From Kiloniellaceae bacterium (GTDB lineage Bacteria > Pseudomonadota > Alphaproteobacteria > Kiloniellales > Kiloniellaceae), in assembly GCA_028280915.1 (NCBI GenBank), contig JANQKX010000092.1, positions 1-6,992 of the forward strand: 6,992 bases of DNA, in the 5' to 3' direction. Numbering within the stretch: the first letter of the stretch is position 1; the number at the start of each line of letters is the position of its first letter. Under the pieces are notes generated by a model. That model did not search any database and had not been told where the DNA came from. It was given only the letters and a program-made list of their open reading frames with translations. This document shows, in pieces, positions 5,953 to 6,992 of the stretch. The position numbers and the translations under genes are program-made.

Positions 5953-5970
5953 AGGGCAACAAGAGAGTTA
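5953..5970. repeat. Right copy of the direct repeat bracketing the XRE-ImmA/PIN cassette
   Basis: AGGGCAACAAGAGAGTTA, same orientation as the copy at 4154-4171. It sits 87 bp upstream of the XRE-ImmA start codon and in front of the amidohydrolase leader, where composition begins to return to GC-rich. Confidence 0.75.
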
Positions 5971-6134
5971 AACCGACCTACATTGGCCCATCTTCAGTCC
6001 TACCATGATTCCGAACCGCAGATATCAGGTTCTTTTTCCCGCGCCGCTGGAATGATGGTAGGAATCGTACGGCTTGTAAACGGAGGTGACGCGGGGAAAG
6101 GGGCGTTCCACTGACGGAAAATCACGAAAGGCCG

Positions 6135-6992
6135 GTGCTGTCGGTGGATAGTCACGTGCATCTCTGGCGGGCCGGGACGGTGCAGACGGCTTGGCTGGAC
6201 CAGCCGCCGGTGGCGGGGGACCGGCGTTTTGATCCCCTGCGGCGGGACTTTTCGCCCCGTGACCTGGAACCCTTGCTGGCAGGGGCGGGGGTGGGCCAGG
6301 TGGTTCTGGTGCAGGCCGCCGATGCCTTGGAAGACACCGAGGCTCTTCTCGGCTTGGCGCGGGATCATGCTTGGGTCCTGGGGATGGTCGGCTGGCTGCC
6401 TCTGGCGGACCGGGAGGCGTTCCAGGCTGGCCTGAGACGTTATGGCGGGGAGGGGGCCTTGCGGGGCCTGCGCCACCTGATTAACGCGGAGCCGGACCCG
6501 AACTGGGTCCTGCAGCGGGATGTGGTCGACGCCATCGCCCGCCTGGGCGCGGCGGGATTGGCCTTTGACTACGTGGGCCAGACCATGGATCATTTGGCCC
6601 GCTTGCCCCGCCTGGCCCGGGCCTGCCCGGAGACCACCATCGTGCTGGACCACCTGAACAACCCGCCCATCGCGGCAGGGGAGTGGCAGCCCTGGGCCGA
6701 TCTTCTGGCCCAGGCGGCGGACCGGCCCAACGTGGTGGGCAAGATCTCGGGCCTGGAGACCTGCGGCGATTGGGCGGCCTGGACCCTGGCCGACTGGCGG
6801 CCCTATCTGGACCACGCGCTTGGGGTTTTCGGGGCGGACCGCCTGATGCTGGGCAGCAACTGGCCCGTGTCCGCCTTGGCGAGCGACTACGGCAGGACCT
6901 GGGCGGCGCTGGGGGAATGGCTCTCCGACCTGCCCCCGGACCAGCAAGCCGCCCTGGCCCGGGGCACCGCGCGCAGGATCTACGGCGGGCGG
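6135..6992 (+). CDS. COG3618-type amidohydrolase (lactonase-like TIM-barrel hydrolase), 3' end at the window edge
   Basis: 286 residues from this GTG, open to the last base; the final RIYGGR resembles the family's usual C-terminal ARRIYG, so almost all of the protein is present. Motifs numbered from this start: DSHVHLW at 5-11 (metal-site HxH), RGLRHLI (111-117), TIVLDHLNNP (168-177) with His173, VVGKISGL (200-207), and LMLGSNWPV (237-245). The last motif has Asn242 where many relatives have the catalytic Asp (GSDWPV), although Asn forms also exist. Known relatives hydrolyse sugar lactones such as L-fucono-lactone or related dicarboxylates. The start is uncertain: GTG 6135 is only 3 nt from AAAGG, GTG 6144 is 12 nt away, and a CTG at 6111 has GAAAGGGG at an ideal 7-nt distance and adds eight plausible residues. 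Partnership with the enolase-superfamily gene is inferred. Confidence 0.88.
   Translation, partial: MLSVDSHVHLWRAGTVQTAWLDQPPVAGDRRFDPLRRDFSPRDLEPLLAGAGVGQVVLVQAADALEDTEALLGLARDHAWVLGMVGWLPLADREAFQAGLRRYGGEGALRGLRHLINAEPDPNWVLQRDVVDAIARLGAAGLAFDYVGQTMDHLARLPRLARACPETTIVLDHLNNPPIAAGEWQPWADLLAQAADRPNVVGKISGLETCGDWAAWTLADWRPYLDHALGVFGADRLMLGSNWPVSALASDYGRTWAALGEWLSDLPPDQQAALARGTARRIYGGR

Larger units (their letters stand above)
4154..5970. mobile_element. Putative inserted toxin-antitoxin cassette bounded by 18-bp direct repeats
   Basis: The interval holds exactly two overlapping minus-strand genes, is clearly more AT-rich than the genes on either side, and begins and ends in near-identical 18-bp direct repeats about 1.8 kb apart. 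No transposase, integrase or terminal inverted repeat is visible, so any movement would depend on enzymes supplied elsewhere or on recombination between the repeats. The repeat and composition shift are seen directly; mobility is inferred. Confidence 0.5.

Noticed and set aside
5967..5973. GTTAAAC resembling an integron attC core (GTTRRRY)
   Set aside because: No matching RYYYAAC partner with the expected spacing and palindrome, and no integrase nearby.
5920..6114. Short plus-strand open frame ending at a TGA that overlaps the CTG at 6111
   Set aside because: No ATG before 6052, no ribosome binding site there, and only 20 codons from that ATG. It crosses the repeat and the composition shift. 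It may be a remnant but cannot be named.
6000..6947. 315-codon open frame on the minus strand
   Set aside because: It is antisense to the amidohydrolase, whose frame carries recognisable family motifs. The antisense product is rich in Pro, Gln, Arg and Gly without a domain, as expected from GC-biased codons.

Overview
This window looks like a chromosomal segment of a high-GC alphaproteobacterium, perhaps Rhodospirillales-like. That assignment is inferred from GC-rich third codon positions, GC-driven antisense reading frames and the gene types present; there is no rRNA or marker gene to confirm it. It carries six protein-coding genes and no recognisable tRNA, rRNA or CRISPR array.

Left part (1-1440). 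A mandelate racemase/muconate-lactonizing-type enolase-superfamily enzyme runs leftward off the window edge. Its promoter area holds a symmetric nested palindrome (1104-1156). About 250 bp of GC-rich sequence with no convincing gene follows.

Centre (1409-4115). An ArsR-type repressor gene appears leaderless and has a near-perfect palindrome over its start. It is followed in the same direction by an Old Yellow Enzyme-family flavin oxidoreductase, a plausible small self-regulated operon. The oxidoreductase carries a four-copy 12-bp in-frame repeat coding Asp-Gly-rich tetrapeptides. A convergent PAPS-dependent sulfotransferase gene lies on the minus strand, and a degenerate 16-bp tandem repeat fills the gap between the two 3' ends.

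Right part (4154-6992). A visibly more AT-rich two-gene cassette on the minus strand encodes an XRE-HTH/ImmA-IrrE zinc-peptidase protein followed, with a 1-bp TAATG overlap, by a PIN-like (probably DUF4411) putative toxin. The cassette is closely bracketed by an 18-bp direct repeat (16/18 identical, 11 bp perfect). This suggests a toxin-antitoxin or defence module inserted between the sulfotransferase gene and a rightward COG3618-type amidohydrolase (lactonase-like), which runs to the window end. The outermost enolase-superfamily enzyme and the lactonase-like amidohydrolase are the kinds of enzyme that act in succession in sugar-acid catabolism, so the original locus may have been catabolic and later invaded.
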